A stretch of DNA of 64,000 bases from assembly GCF_963924245.1 (NCBI RefSeq), contig NC_086297.1, positions 6,470,437 through 6,534,436 on the forward strand, read 5' to 3'. Positions 12,901-25,280 of this stretch are shown here, in pieces (positions within the stretch are counted from its first letter, which is position 1; each line of letters opens with the position of its first letter). Made by a program: the position numbers and the translations under genes. This DNA is from Chroicocephalus ridibundus (taxonomy: Eukaryota > Chordata > Aves > Charadriiformes > Laridae). The notes under the pieces are model-generated. The model ran no database searches and was not told the origin of the DNA. It saw only the letters and a list, made by a program, of their open reading frames with translations.

Positions 12901-15900
12901 ATTTCAGAGATGAAGCAGCAGAGACCTAGATATTTCCAGAGATTACAGAGGAAGTCAGCATCAGAATCCCTCTTCTATCCACAATATTCATCAAAAAGAG
13001 CACACCAGGTCCTCACCTGCCAATAGAATATGAATAAATTCATGCTGTTTCTACATGCTCACTTTGCCAGACAGCACTAAATCCACTGATGAAAGTGCAG
13101 TATGAAAGAGCACAGCAATTCTGTGCTCACAAGACAAATGGCAGGTGCAAATCTGAGTAGTTCAGCCTAGTGTTGCAAGTATTAATACAAAGCTACAAAC
13201 TCTGCTGGTGAATGGCAAACCAACTTTTCAGAAAATATACTCTTACCTGCAAAGGCTACTCTTACCTTTCAAAGGCTGAACTAATATTAATAAGGGCAAA
13301 ACGTTTGACTACACCAAAAATCATTTTCTGCCTTAGAAACATAAGCTTGCCAATGCATTGATTTTAACTTGCAAGAAGGTTAAGGAGGTTTTTCAGTTGT
13401 TAATTTATGTAATTTTAGGCATTGCAAAGCTCCATCTTCTTACATGGAAACTCAGATGTGCAGTATACCACACAAATCTATAAAAATTATCACTGTGAAA
13501 CACCAGTCATCTTTCCCTCCTTTATCTGGTTAGCAGATACACACTACAGATAAACCAAAGTAGTGGTCAAGATTTTATAATCTGTGAGATCAAAGGCCCA
13601 CAAATGTAAAGTAGAAAGAGACCCTGTGTGGCTGGCATAGTCTCTAAAGCACTATCACACACTGAAAACACAAGGGAGGTGGTAGACACTTCCTAGGACT
13701 GCTACCAATTCAGCTAGCCCACCCATAGCTGCTATTGGAAGCAGGACACTGAGTTTGTTGGTCCTTTTGAGTGATGTCCCAGATTTCAGGTCTTCTGAAC
13801 AGTGACATTAAGACCTCATATGGCCACACCATGGGCTTAGAATAGAGATCTCAAAAGCAAAATGCAAACTATGAGGACTGTTTTTCCCCTAGGTTCCTGT
13901 GCCTTGATGATAACTGAAGACTCTAAGGGACCACATTTTAAGAAGTAACACATCTATCATGATGGCAGCTAGATATCACAGAGCTGGGTGCAGAAGAGAA
14001 ATCCCAGCTGAACACCCAAACGTCAGATGGTTGAACAGACTCACAGACTGAGAATTCTTAAACAAGAATCGAAAGACAGTGTTATCTACCCTCAGAAGAG
14101 AAAGACAAAATGTTTTCTTCTTCCATCAAGTATTCAGACATTTGTGTTCTGTAACAAGTCACCTTAATAGATTTAATTATGTTTTTCCCTACCATGTATA
14201 CTAATATCTGCTGCTGAAAGCAAAGAAAGATATTTTTCTGGGCAGTGAATTGTGCTGATAGTAATGTTCAGTGGGATTTGCTGCAATATCCCAGGCATCT
14301 TTAATATTAATACTGTGTAGTCAAGGTCCTTTATTTTTCTAAAAGCACAAAAAATTGTACATGTAGAGGGATACACAGTGGGTTCAGCCACAATTGCTGT
14401 GCCGCTTACAGTCTCATTATCTGTTACACGGAAATCAGAGAATGTTCTTAGTTCTAAAACACTGGCTGAATTATTACTTTTTTTTTACTTATCTTTGTGC
14501 AGGTCAAATTTACATAATACTAATTTGTTCTGTACCGTTTGTCATTTCTAATTAAACTGTGGCCTGCCATGAGATGGCAGCACGCTCACGGCCAGCTCCA
14601 CAGGAAGGGTGAACATGGCAGAGAGGAAAGCGCATCTGGCAGCCTACACTCAGACAGATAAAGAAAAGACTGTGCATGTCTAATACACAAGTGAAAGACA
14701 AATCCACTTCACATCAGAATAGTTTAAAGTGTAAGATACTGATAACATGATGATACAGTATTTACAGGACAGGACTGCTTTTCTTCTTTGACCAGTAAAA
14801 CACTTCAATCAATACTGTTATTGCAGAGCTTAATCCAAATGTCATACGAGCCTCCTGAGGCCTAGGGGCAGCTGGTAGGAAATAACCCAGTTCATAAAGG
14901 GAAGGCGTGAGAATGCAGATCTTCATACTTCGTTTATGCCTGTCATGAAGGGCCTAAGAGATTTTTTCTCATATTTCTCATAATTTCAGACAAAAATTAT
15001 CATAAACTAACAAGGCCAAGACATACTTGTGTGCAAGAACTTTCACCATGCAAATTGCTGTAAACAAAGAACATGAAAATTGGCCAAATTCACTATCAAA
15101 CTATAGAGATGACGACAGCAGAAAGGATCCCAGTGAGGACATGATGACACCTGTGAGCTGGCACTGGTCATTACCAAGTAGTTGGGCATATTAGAGCAAA
15201 CAGAAGGTTCAACCAGAGATCTGAGGGACAGCAATTTGGTAACTGGACACTTCCCAATACCAGGAACTACAGGGAATAAGATTCCTGTATGTGGGACTGG
15301 GGGGCAATGCTACACCTTATTTCATCTGTTGTACAAGCATATATTGTCTTGGAATTGCAGGATCTGAAGTGGCAGCTTGGGGAGGATACAGGTAATGCAG
15401 CATTAATGGCTACTGAAAACACAGGGTTGTTACGGAATTTTTGCAACAATAGCACATTGCTCTTTTTCTTTATTATTATACTGAGAGAACCTCATCCAGA
15501 AAGTCTTTGAAACACATGCAAGAGATACTTCATTATTCTCAGTCTGTAAAACTAAACCAGAAACGTAACACACTTCTTGCCTGCATTCTTTGTAGAGAAT
15601 TTAATTTTACATGTTGCCTGGGAATAACTGTAAGCAGCTTCTTCGAATTTCCTGTTGTTGGTTTATAAAGAGCTATCTAGAAACTCCTTTAGACTACACC
15701 CCCAAAGAGCTGATACAGCTGGTGTTTTGAAAGCCCAAACAAATATTTCTTCAATTAAAGCATGTCCCCTTGCTGCTTCCTGGAAATCTGGGGAGATAAC
15801 ATGCTGCATTGTTCTAGCCACGCAAACTGTGAGCATCACCACCACATCATCTCGTCCTTCCCTGTTTGCCAAGCTTTGTTCCTTCCTCAGGCACATCTAT

Positions 15901-16020
15901 AAACACATCTGCCCCTTGGAGTAGCACTACTCTGGACCACTCAAAGATGGAGAAAGAACACGAAAAATGAGAGATATGGCTTGTGGTTTTCAAAGAAAGA
16001 TGACCTGTGGCTTTCAAAGT
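9977..16020. other. gene-free AT-rich DNA
   Basis: No gene or recognisable repeat. Open frames near 10612-10857 and 14173-15924 occur on both strands at once and resemble nothing known. The interval reads as ordinary unique non-coding DNA. Confidence 0.5.
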
Positions 16021-16024
16021 GTGA

Positions 16025-16078
16025 TGAATATATATATATACACGTGTGTATATTCATATACATATAGTATATATTTTT
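16025..16078. repeat. TA/TG-rich imperfect palindrome
   Basis: A TA-dinucleotide stretch runs into ACACGTGT and back out through TATATTCA. Positions 16025-16056 begin TGAATA and end TATTCA, so the strand can fold on itself around the CACGTG centre. Further TATA-rich sequence follows to 16078. Confidence 0.75.
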
Positions 16079-17340
16079 CGTATCAGAAGTTCCTGCTTGC
16101 TACATTTTGATCTTTAACGGATCTTAAAGCATTAACTTTCTGGGTGGGCAGAGAAAACATAGGATCACTGTTTTACGCTATAGCAAAGTGCAAAGCTCAA
16201 CAATCGATAAGAAGCATTAAAGTGTAATTATGGTACTTTATATTACAATCCCATAATTGTCTTAGTAATTTTCCCGAAGTAATTTAAACATGCCTTTTAG
16301 ATATTCAAGCAGTGAAACTCCAGATATCATCATCCAAGATAATAGCCCTGAATCGATAACCAAACAAGAAAAAAAAATCCCCTACAAAACCCAGAGACGA
16401 GAAGAGCCTCCTTTCCCAGGTTTCTGTGAGCGCGACATAGCCAGATAATAACTTGCAGTCCCACTCTATAGCTACAAACTATTTCATACAATTTAATTTT
16501 TCCTGTCAGAGATTTTTTTATTTAAATAAGTGATATATTTTTACGCCAAAAAGATCTCCCAGTCTAAACTCCTCCAACATACAGACTCAGTCATTTTTCA
16601 CACCAATGATTTGGGTGTCATTGAAGGAAAATAGGCATAGGTGATTGATTTTTCTTCCCTATCATAGCATATGATTTTTATTCACTGGAGAACATCACGT
16701 ACACAATTTTACTGTTGCACTAGAGAATATCTGATTTTATTTAGCAGAATCAATATTTTCTTCAAAACAAAAAACCCCACCCAGATACACAAAAGTCTTT
16801 GTGCATGAACATGTACCACGAACGACACAGCTCAGGAGAAGGATGGACTGACATGCTTCCTACTGTCCACTGTGATCTGCTTACGGAGCACCATGAGCCT
16901 GCACTTGGATATTGCAGTCTCCAAAGCCGTTACAACAACTTTAGCAGACGTTAGATCATATTCTCTTTCCTTTCTATTTATTTGTCAATTAGCGTGTGCA
17001 TTCTTACAGAAGTAGCACAAGCAACTTTTTGATTATTTTAATAGGTTTTTTTCTCTACACAATTTCCCTATGCCATGTCACTGTGCTACCGAAGCTTCAC
17101 TAATACGAAATCCATCATGACATAACATGATAATTAGATCAGATTGCTGGTACACAGTGATATTCTGTATTATTATATTGACATGTCACTTCCTCTTTTT
17201 GAGATAAAGCCAAGATAACTTGAAACGTCTTTTTATCAACTTCATATCTTTTTTTCTAAACATCCAAAAAATAATAATTCTCAGGCAACAAAGAAACAAG
17301 TAAACTCTACATGTGTAAAAATGGTACCTAATTTAATTTT
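16079..17340. other. gene-free AT-rich DNA
   Basis: Nothing recognisable beyond short A and T runs. Confidence 0.5.
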
Positions 17341-17342
17341 GT

Positions 17343-17380
17343 GGGAAAGGGTGGGGCTGAGGGTGGGAAAAGCTATAAAA
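17343..17380 (+). promoter_or_regulatory. G-quadruplex motif next to a TATAAAA box
   Basis: Five G blocks of three or more bases (17343-17345, 17349-17351, 17353-17356, 17361-17363 and 17365-17367) are separated by 1-4 bases, which satisfies the usual intramolecular quadruplex pattern. A perfect TATAAAA follows at 17374-17380. G-rich Sp/KLF-type sites directly upstream of a TATA box would suit a core promoter. However, no transcript or downstream gene is visible, and TATAAAA is common by chance in AT-rich DNA. The quadruplex pattern is certain; the promoter role is a guess. Confidence 0.25.
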
Positions 17381-19961
17381 ATTTTCAGAATCCCTAAAAT
17401 TTGCTAAACTGGAACCTGGTCCTAAAATATCATACAGCTTCCCATCTCTTCATAGCAGCCTACTAGATTTTCTCCTGTACCATTTCTTCTTCTTTCTTAT
17501 GGAACACTACAAACTGCTCTGACAAAAATCATCTCAGGAGTCTGCAGTACCTCCTCTTCATCCTACTCTGTGCCCAGCTAAGAGCATGGCTTTTGACGGT
17601 ATGTTGGCATTCTTATTGAGAATCTGCCCACCATGTTCCAGTTTTACCTACTCTTCTTTTGACTTCTACTATTAAATACAACTTCCAATTATTTTTGGCT
17701 TGTATTTTTTTCGCCCTGCAAGTTACAATCATAGAAAACATAAGAGTTTCAGTTGCAAGTGAATTGAGGGGGCAGAAGCAGAGGTCTTTCACTAATAAAT
17801 CCCATCATTAAAACATAAAATGCACCACTGCACAGAGCTGAAAAAAATATTTTCTAACGAGTAGCAAGTTTGCCCCAAAACAAAATACTTTCAGGGTCAA
17901 AAAAAAAAAAAATGTAATTTGATAAATTTCAGAAAGAAAAAGAATGATTCCTTCACTCTTTTTTTTTTTTTTTGTCTCAGAGTGGCAATTTTACTGGAGT
18001 AAAATTATATTTCACACAATGAAACAGTACATTTATTAATTCACTGCTTCATTATTCCCTCAAAATATTTGATTTGGTTGAAAACTGAAACCAAATTTCC
18101 CAGTTTTTCCATTTGGCAACCAGAGCAATCTCTAATTGCTGAAGCCTACACAGAAAGTTTACAGAAGGCATATGCACATAGTAGAAGAATTAAACAGGAT
18201 ACGGGCACTTGTAACTGGGAATTATGAACAGAAATCACTGCAATATTTGAAACAATAACCTTTGATTCCATACATTTAGAAGATGAAACTGTGCTTTAGC
18301 AATTCATAGATTTTTAGGCCAGAAGGTATTTAGACCATTTTTTTTCTCCAGTCTTTGAATGCTTTTGTATTCCCATGAAGGATACTCAGTATTAGCAAAA
18401 GCAAAGTCAGCAGCAGCTCATTTTTCTGCAGTTAGAAGGAAGAGATGGCAGCAAATGCTTACACTAGACAGCAACTGCTAACTACCTTTCCGCAGCGACT
18501 TCTTCCCTGTGAGGCAGGGGACTGACTATTTGCATTCTCAAGAATTTCAGACGGTTCTCACTCCTTTGACCTGTCAGAGCTATTCTGCTGCTTCGAGTAG
18601 TCGCACCAAATCGGTAAAATAAAGGGAAAGTGGAGTGTGCAGAGTTTCAAAAAACATCAAGAAATAATTTCAAGCTTATTTCTTACATAGAAAATTGAAG
18701 CCTCCTGGGACGAAACGCTATCATTCGCATTCTGCTAAATGATCATTCCAGAAGATTCTCTGTTACATCTAGATTGGGAGAAAAGGCATAACAGCTATTA
18801 TTTTTTGTTCTTACTCCTGTAAGTGTTCTTCATTCAGCCAGCTAAGGGGATTACTCACATGATTAACAGATTTGAATCTGAAATATTTTGAAAAGTAGAC
18901 AGTTGTATTGAAATAAATAAAAGAGATACTGCATAACAGACTGCAGAATGAGAGATGCAGAGAGGCTGCAGCCAAATGGGTTAGACTACTGTCAAAGGAA
19001 TTACACCAAAAATGAGGAATTTAATCCTCAGAGTTCATACCAACCATTTAAAAAAAACCCGATTTTACGGTAACACCACCTAACTCCACTTTATACATTT
19101 CCTCCCTGCCTAGAGCATTCAAATATAGGTGCAGCTCTTCTCTGTGACTGGTGACCCTCAGATTTTATTGTTGAAAACTGGGGCATACAGCATGCTGTGA
19201 GGTGACAAGCACTGCTGATGGCCTATGATTTGGACGTTGGCGTTCAAATGATGTTGCAAATATAACTCCATACGCAAAACAACACATTGCTCCTTTATAC
19301 TGCGGTTGTCTGGCAGAACATGCTTAGCAGACAAGTCTGTTTTGTTTAACCTTCTGCCATCTTTCTCATCAGATAAAGTGACACATCAAAAGGCCCTTTT
19401 TAATACAACTTCAATCACTAGTAGCTAGTATTAATGTTAGGAAAAGGGGGGAGAAAGGGGAATAAGAGATGAGATTCAGAGTGTGATCTTTCTCCTGTAG
19501 GAGGAAGTCAGGGAAGCTAAGTACACTAGAAAGTGTTTACTTAAAAGGTTGGTTGTTTCAGAATCTAATTGAAAAACTCCACACTATGGCATTTCCTTAA
19601 CTCAGTATTTAATGTCCTCTAAGCAGGCAGGATGGAAGTTAAGACAGATTAGGTCAGAGGTGGGATGTTAATAAGCAAACACTGTGTGTCAGTTTTGATA
19701 GCTGAATCAAGGTCATTTAGCCTAAACACTGACATGTGCTGTAAACAAGCTGCAAGCTCTAAAGAGGCTTCACCTACCTGCCTATGCCATTTTTTTGTGT
19801 TTGGTGGGTTTTTTAAAGAAAGGACTCATCTTGTTAATTCTGCACTGGTAATGGGGTTTACAGATACCATCCCTGCACTCCAGGAATAATACGTGCGCTA
19901 TTATCACACACTTCATGGACAAAGCTCAGAACGCGGCAAAAATCTTCTAGGTAGAAAGGCA
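17381..19961. other. gene-free AT-rich DNA with A and T runs
   Basis: Contains A14 at 17899-17912 and T15 at 17959-17973. No gene or mobile element was recognised. Confidence 0.5.
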
Positions 19962-20051
19962 CAGCCCAAGCCAAATTAACAAAGCAGAGTTCAGTCCAAG
20001 CCAAATGAATAGGTCAGAGTCCAGCACAATCAAAAATAATCTCATACAGGA
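19962..20051. repeat. 30-bp tandem repeat, about 2.5 copies
   Basis: Units begin at 19962, 19992 and 20022, exactly 30 bases apart, with CAGCCCAAGCCAAA, CAGTCCAAGCCAAA and CAGCACAATCAAAA. The first two units agree along most of their length, including a shared CAGAGT block near the end. The third matches only at its start. It is a decayed minisatellite. Confidence 0.75.
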
Positions 20052-20662
20052 TGGTTAAATGCATCTGGAGCATGACTGGTATGGAGGGAAGTCTGCAAAG
20101 GTTCAGTTATCCTGACATTATCAGCATACTCACAAATTAACATAAAAGTTTGTTTTCAAAAGGAGGTGGGTGATCAATATTTTTGGTGGAATCTTATTTT
20201 TTGATAATTTCACAGGCATAGCAGACAAAGTTAACTCAACATTGTATTAATGAGTTAAGTACCAGGTGAACCAAAAAAAAGGATAAGGCACTGCCACAAG
20301 CTTCTTGTGAGTAGGTGACAAATGTTCTTGTTTCCTCCCATGACATATGACATATGGTACAATCACTGACAATTAGCCTGAAGTTAAAGCAGCCTTGCAT
20401 TATTGACATGCTAGAATAACTTTAGAGGAACATTGTGCTAATAGAACCAGGATTATCTTTTTGCCCCCAGAGCAAGAGTTAGTTACACTCACGCAGATGG
20501 ACAATAGGTGCCAGTGCACTGAGTGGCAATGTTGCAAAAATTCAACAACTTTCATCAGTAGTCTACACAAGACTGAAAGCACTAAAACATTGTGCATCCA
20601 TCAGCACAATCATCAAATAGTTCAGGGTTTTTTTTCCTCTTAGAAGGAAAGAAAATCCAAAA
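20052..20662. other. gene-free AT-rich DNA
   Basis: No supported gene. Overlapping 60-65 codon open frames on opposite strands at 20400-20643 look fortuitous. Confidence 0.5.
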
Positions 20663-20667
20663 CGTTA
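20663..20667. repeat. left target-site duplication of the solo LTR
   Basis: CGTTA pairs with TGTTA at 21010-21014. The single difference is a CpG transition. Confidence 0.7.
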
Positions 20668-21009
20668 TGTCGTGGTTTGGCCTCAGACGGCAACAAAGAA
20701 CCACGTGCCGCTCTCTCGAGCTTCCCCAATACGGGAAAGAATTGGAAGAAAAAAGGCAAAAACTCGTGCGTTGAGACAAAGGCAGTTTAACAGAACAGCA
20801 AAGGGAACAAGAAAACAACAACAATAACAGGGACAGAGGAATATACAAACACGATTACAGAACCGCCGCTCCCCGACTGGACCCGGGACGCTCCAGCCCA
20901 CCCCAAGCCCGCCTTCCTGCCCCCTCCCCCAGCAGCTCCAAGTGGGCATGGCCCCGTGGGATGCCGGAGCCTGTGGAAAATTAACCCTATCCCTGCTGGA
21001 ACCAGGACA
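20668..21009 (-). mobile_element. solo LTR of an avian endogenous retrovirus
   Basis: The element is bounded by TG...CA and is 342 bases long. On the minus strand it starts TGTCCTGGTTCCAGCAGGGA, followed by TAGGGTTAATTTTCC, and it ends with AACCACG...CCACGACA. I know both ends from an LTR abundant in neoavian genomes. Near the minus-strand 3' end, GTTAAACTGCCTTTGTCTCAA occupies the place of the polyadenylation region. The flanks are CGTTA (20663-20667) and TGTTA (21010-21014): a 5-bp target-site duplication with one C-to-T change at a CpG. Five-base duplications fit ERVL-like integration. No internal gag, pol or env lies next to it, so this is a recombined solo LTR. It keeps many CpGs while its flanks have few, which argues for a fairly recent insertion. 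The family name is not asserted. Confidence 0.88.
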
Positions 21010-21014
21010 TGTTA
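21010..21014. repeat. right target-site duplication of the solo LTR
   Basis: TGTTA pairs with CGTTA at 20663-20667, matching 4 of 5 bases. Confidence 0.7.
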
Positions 21015-22190
21015 TTACCATATTCATGGCATACATGAGAAAGAAAAAAAAAAGTGAAAGCTACACAAGAGGCAGAGATTATTAAAGCAAACATTGTCCT
21101 GTTCTTTAAAATTCCTTTCAGAAAATTAAACTTATTGATGTAGTCTGATGAAGTCCATGAAGGTAACCTTGCTAAAACAATAACTTCTCAATGTTTTGTT
21201 TGTATTGAGACACAGAGATCTCTGTTCATTTGCACTGTGTCACACACAGATGATGGAACCGTCATTATTACAGCTCTGGGAGATGGTCTGCAGCCTGCAT
21301 TCACTGCAACACAGAAGCAGTTTCCAAAATAAAAGACAGCCTTCAAACCTTGTCAGAAGTCCACAGTCCTTCAAAACAATCATAGATTTGCTGTAAGTTG
21401 CAGCACTAAACCAAAACACTAATAACTTTTTACTTCATTAAGGGACTGCCGCGTACCCATAAGTCACATGGAAGCAGTGATGCCCAGCCTTGTACGGGTG
21501 GGATCAAAGGGGCAGGCCACCACAGGAAATGAAGTCTTTCCACAGTTTCTTTCCAAGCCTAGTCCTTTTCTTTTCTTTCTTTTCTCCCAAGTTTTCGCAG
21601 TTTTTATGCTGACACAGACAGTGACCAGTCTTAGGGCTAGTTTATACAGGCCGGTTCACTTACTAACTGAAAGCAGTTTCCATCTGCAGGACAAAACTGC
21701 ACAGGAAAAACCTTTTCTGCAGCTTCCCCCACAGCAGGTGTTATTAACCCAAAAGTACTGCCTACTTTTTCTTTCAGAAAAGTATATATTCTCTCCTACT
21801 GCTGTTTTTACATAACAAGGCCTTTACAAGCTTCAGAACAAAATGCGTTAGACTTTAGTTTTGTCTCTGCATGAAAAGGCTAAATAGCCTTCTGTAGTAA
21901 AGCCACAGGACTGTAGTCAGTAGAAAGAAATTATACCTGTCTATATTGCTAGAGAATTAATTGATTACAGAATTACTTGTAAAGCGCTTATTTGTAATAT
22001 TTTTATTTCCAGCAGAAATTAGCATTCAAACCTTTTATAACTGTTTGTTCCTAAACTCGAAAATACAAGAAAAAAAACTCAGTTAATAAAATGCACATTG
22101 GTAAGAACCAAGTACTGACATAAAAGAAAGAAAATAATTTTCTTCTTTTACACTTGTATCAATGACTAGTAATTCAGCTCTGAAAGCCAC
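21015..22190. other. gene-free interval
   Basis: No recognised repeat or gene. A 115-codon plus-strand open frame at 21468-21815 has no family resemblance. Confidence 0.5.
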
Positions 22191-22263
22191 ATGTGCTGGT
22201 TAACTGCTACTGCACAGGCAGCAGCAGACTTGCAGTAAGGTGTACCACAGGCACATGGTAACT

Positions 22264-22277
22264 GGGGGGGGGGGGGG
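22264..22277. repeat. poly-G run (14)
   Basis: Uninterrupted run of 14 G within a locally GC-richer patch, just upstream of a pyrimidine tract and AG at 22281-22306. Such runs are prone to length error in assemblies. Confidence 0.9.
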
Positions 22278-22680
22278 AAGTTGTTTGTTTTTTTTCCCCT
22301 TGGCAGTAGAGGTCAGGAGAGAGGAAAATTGAAGGTCAGCGAGACACAGGACCTCCCTTCCAGGCCTCCTTCCTCACACAGCCTGGTAATCTGCCCCCAA
22401 GAGTGGCTCGCCATCATTGCCCTGCGGCTCCGGCACAGTAAATCAACTGCCCCATGATGCAGGGGGAAAGGAAGGAAAGGTTTCCCTCCTTGAAGAAGGA
22501 AACCAAGAGAAACGATGCTGCGTTTGTCCTGATGGCTGGTTCCAGGGGCGCTTTGCACAAGGAGGTCTGTTTGCAGGGTGAGTTGTTAGCAGACCTGTTG
22601 CACCTTTGCAGCACTTCCAAATAGGGATTATACACTGAACTGGAGAAGCTGCGTCACTGTCCAGTTAAAAACCTGCAGGT
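22278..22680. other. GC-richer patch with a splice-site-like pair, non-coding
   Basis: This block is visibly GC-richer than its flanks. On the plus strand a strong acceptor (pyrimidine tract then TTGGCAG ending at 22306) and a consensus donor (CAGG|GTGAGT at 22577/22578) bracket 271 bases. All three plus-strand frames contain stops inside them, so any exon here would be non-coding. An 81-codon minus-strand frame overlaps but is not recognisable. Confidence 0.2.
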
Positions 22681-25280
22681 TAATGAAACTGAGAGGATAA
22701 GCATGAATGGATCGTCTCTATTATAGATGAATTATATTAATAGTGCAATAGTGTAATTTAGAGACGAAGGATAAAACAATAATTTGACAAGACTCCACAG
22801 ATTTTAAACAAAACCCTATATATTTGGCTGGTTATTAACAGAGTTGCATCTATGCTGTTTCATTCTTTACTTGCGGATTGCACTAGTTAATATCATTTAT
22901 TTACGATCATTTCGAAAGTATACTTGGAGGTTTCCAAACAGAAGAGGTACAGTTCTATTATGACCTTTCTCCACTAGTTGAGGGCTTGTGGAAAAGCAAT
23001 TCCATGTAGGTATCTAACAAATCTGTTGCTTAATCCATCATAAAATTATGCATATGCTATCCATAATCCTATCAAAAGCAGATGTTCAATATTTTCATTC
23101 TGATTTACTCTTTGCATTATATATGGCCGTATTTCCTACCAGTTTATGGACAAGCTATCTTTTATAAAAGCAACAGCTATGACAAGTAGGTTTTTTTTAA
23201 ATTTATTTACTACTGTAGCAGCCTAGCTATTTTTTAGAGAACTGAAGTTCTCTTCTTCATCGACCAGTAGACAAAAAAGTAAAAAAAAATTCATTTACCT
23301 GAGGGGATTTTCAAGACCAATTGGCAAAATTTCCCATCAGTTCTGCAGTTAATTATAACCGGCTACAACTATGTTCTTAGACTGAAGGTTGGTGACCTTG
23401 CAATGGAAAAAAATATTTTCAGCTGTGGACAATTAACAAACTCAGTAGACCAGGAAAAAAGTGCAGACCTAGTCCGTTAAAAAAACAATACAAAACTAAA
23501 ACTCACCAAACCCAGACACCAATTCAACTGCATCCATTGCTTTGACAGCTATATAATTACACGGGCCATAAATTACATTCAGTAATCACCTTGTTTATAA
23601 TTTCACTCCCTGTAAATTAGTAGTGTAATGGAATGAGATTTTGTAATTGCTAAACACGTAGTGAGTACTCAGTAGAGAGTATGGCATAGAAAATCTCCCA
23701 TCAAATTTGCTGCTGACCACCCATTAGGCTTATGATCAATAGATCATACAGGGATACAGAAGAGTGAGTCAATGGAGGTCCAGGGTGCCAGTGTATATCA
23801 ATCTCCATGAAAAACTGCCAAAACTTCAAAGCCATGCGCAGATTGGAACAGCCGTTACTACTGTCATTACTACAGTTCCTGGTGCACTTTGCTATTTCTG
23901 CTTATAATCAGGAAATCATTTTTAAAGCTTGGACAAGCTGTGTGGATGAAGACTCGGTAAGAAGGTTTCTATTGCCTCCATCTATCAGAGAGTGCAGGGA
24001 AGACACACTGCAGACTGAGGTAATGAATTTTCACAACTGCAGTTTCCCAACCCCCGGTTTATGTCTGAGATACAGACACTTCAGTGTTTTGTTAAGCTCC
24101 CGTAATGTTGGCAGGCTACACTTGTATAGTATCAAGACAGCTCCTGAGGAGTTTTACAGAGCTCTCCCATCTCTAATAAACCATCTTCAATCATAATGGT
24201 TGATAATTGCAGTTTCTTTACATCAATAATACTTAGCTACACTTCCCACATTCCACAAAGGAAAACAACAACAAAAAAAAACAAAGCTAGAGAAGCGTGA
24301 ACAGTTTGTATTTTCTAGCCCACTAAGGCAGAAAAAAATTCAAAAATATATTCCAGGTCTATCTGCTCTGTACAGGGCTGTGCTGCTACAAAATCCAAAT
24401 GAACTGCAGCTGTTCCTAACTTGGAGCTAGTAGCTAGAGGTCCTAATTACCTACCCAAATTTGAGCTGGTTATGCAGCACCCTCTCTATATTAATCACTG
24501 TCCAACTAAAACTAATCCTGGCAGCAGAGATGATAAAGCAGCAAAAGAATCCTGGGTTCTGGAGGTTAATGTGCACAGCTGTCATAGGTTGACAAGGAGG
24601 AAAAAAGGCTAGATGTGGGATTGTGCAAGTTTCTATATTCCACAGCCAGCAAGATGATGTGCTTTCAGAGCTCTTTTCTTCTAGAGATGCTGGCATTGTT
24701 CCAAGAAACTAGGCTATTCTAAATACAGGGGACTAAGCTGCCATAAAAATTTCTGTTTGTGGCAGTGGCTGGTTGTGTTAAATATCCTGACACACTGTTT
24801 TCTTTTGGATGTCTCAGCTTCCATTTCTCCACAGTGAGTTTACAGGTCTAAATTCAGATCAATAGCAGCAATGAATGGAAAAGGCTTGCAGCTCTGAGCT
24901 GCAGGATGCTATTCCAGGAAGGAAAACAAGGACTCTGTACTAATGGGCACTATCTAAATACACAGACCAACCAATTAAACAGTCTATATACATAACTATC
25001 TCAGAAAGTCTTTGCTTCATGAGCCATGGTATTATTTCCCAGACTACAGCTACTTAAAAACATAAACAAAAAATACCCTTGAAGCTCTATTTAATATGTA
25101 GGTAGAAAACAGATAATCATTTGGGACACATGTTCTCCAAACCCATATTCAAATGAGTTTCATACCTCTCACGCTTGTTACCTTCATTTGCATCTCAGAG
25201 CTTTACTCCAGTTCTCCTGCATGCCCAGAAGAAAGATAAGAGGGCACATTATGAACATCAGTAGGGAGGGCTGAAATCAG
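22681..25280. other. gene-free AT-rich DNA
   Basis: No supported gene. The 129-codon plus-strand frame at 23807-24196 is treated as unproven and is discussed in the findings. No mobile element was recognised. Confidence 0.45.
25186..25193 (+). promoter_or_regulatory. octamer motif ATTTGCAT
   Basis: Exact octamer-type POU site, lying about 90 bases before the homeodomain-rich block at 25280-25480. A single 8-mer is weak evidence by itself. Confidence 0.25.

Noticed and set aside
22192..22676. TG...CA block with weakly inverted ends (GGTTAACTG / CAGTTAAAAACC), considered as an LTR
   Set aside because: No target-site duplication, no TATA or polyadenylation arrangement, and no family resemblance.
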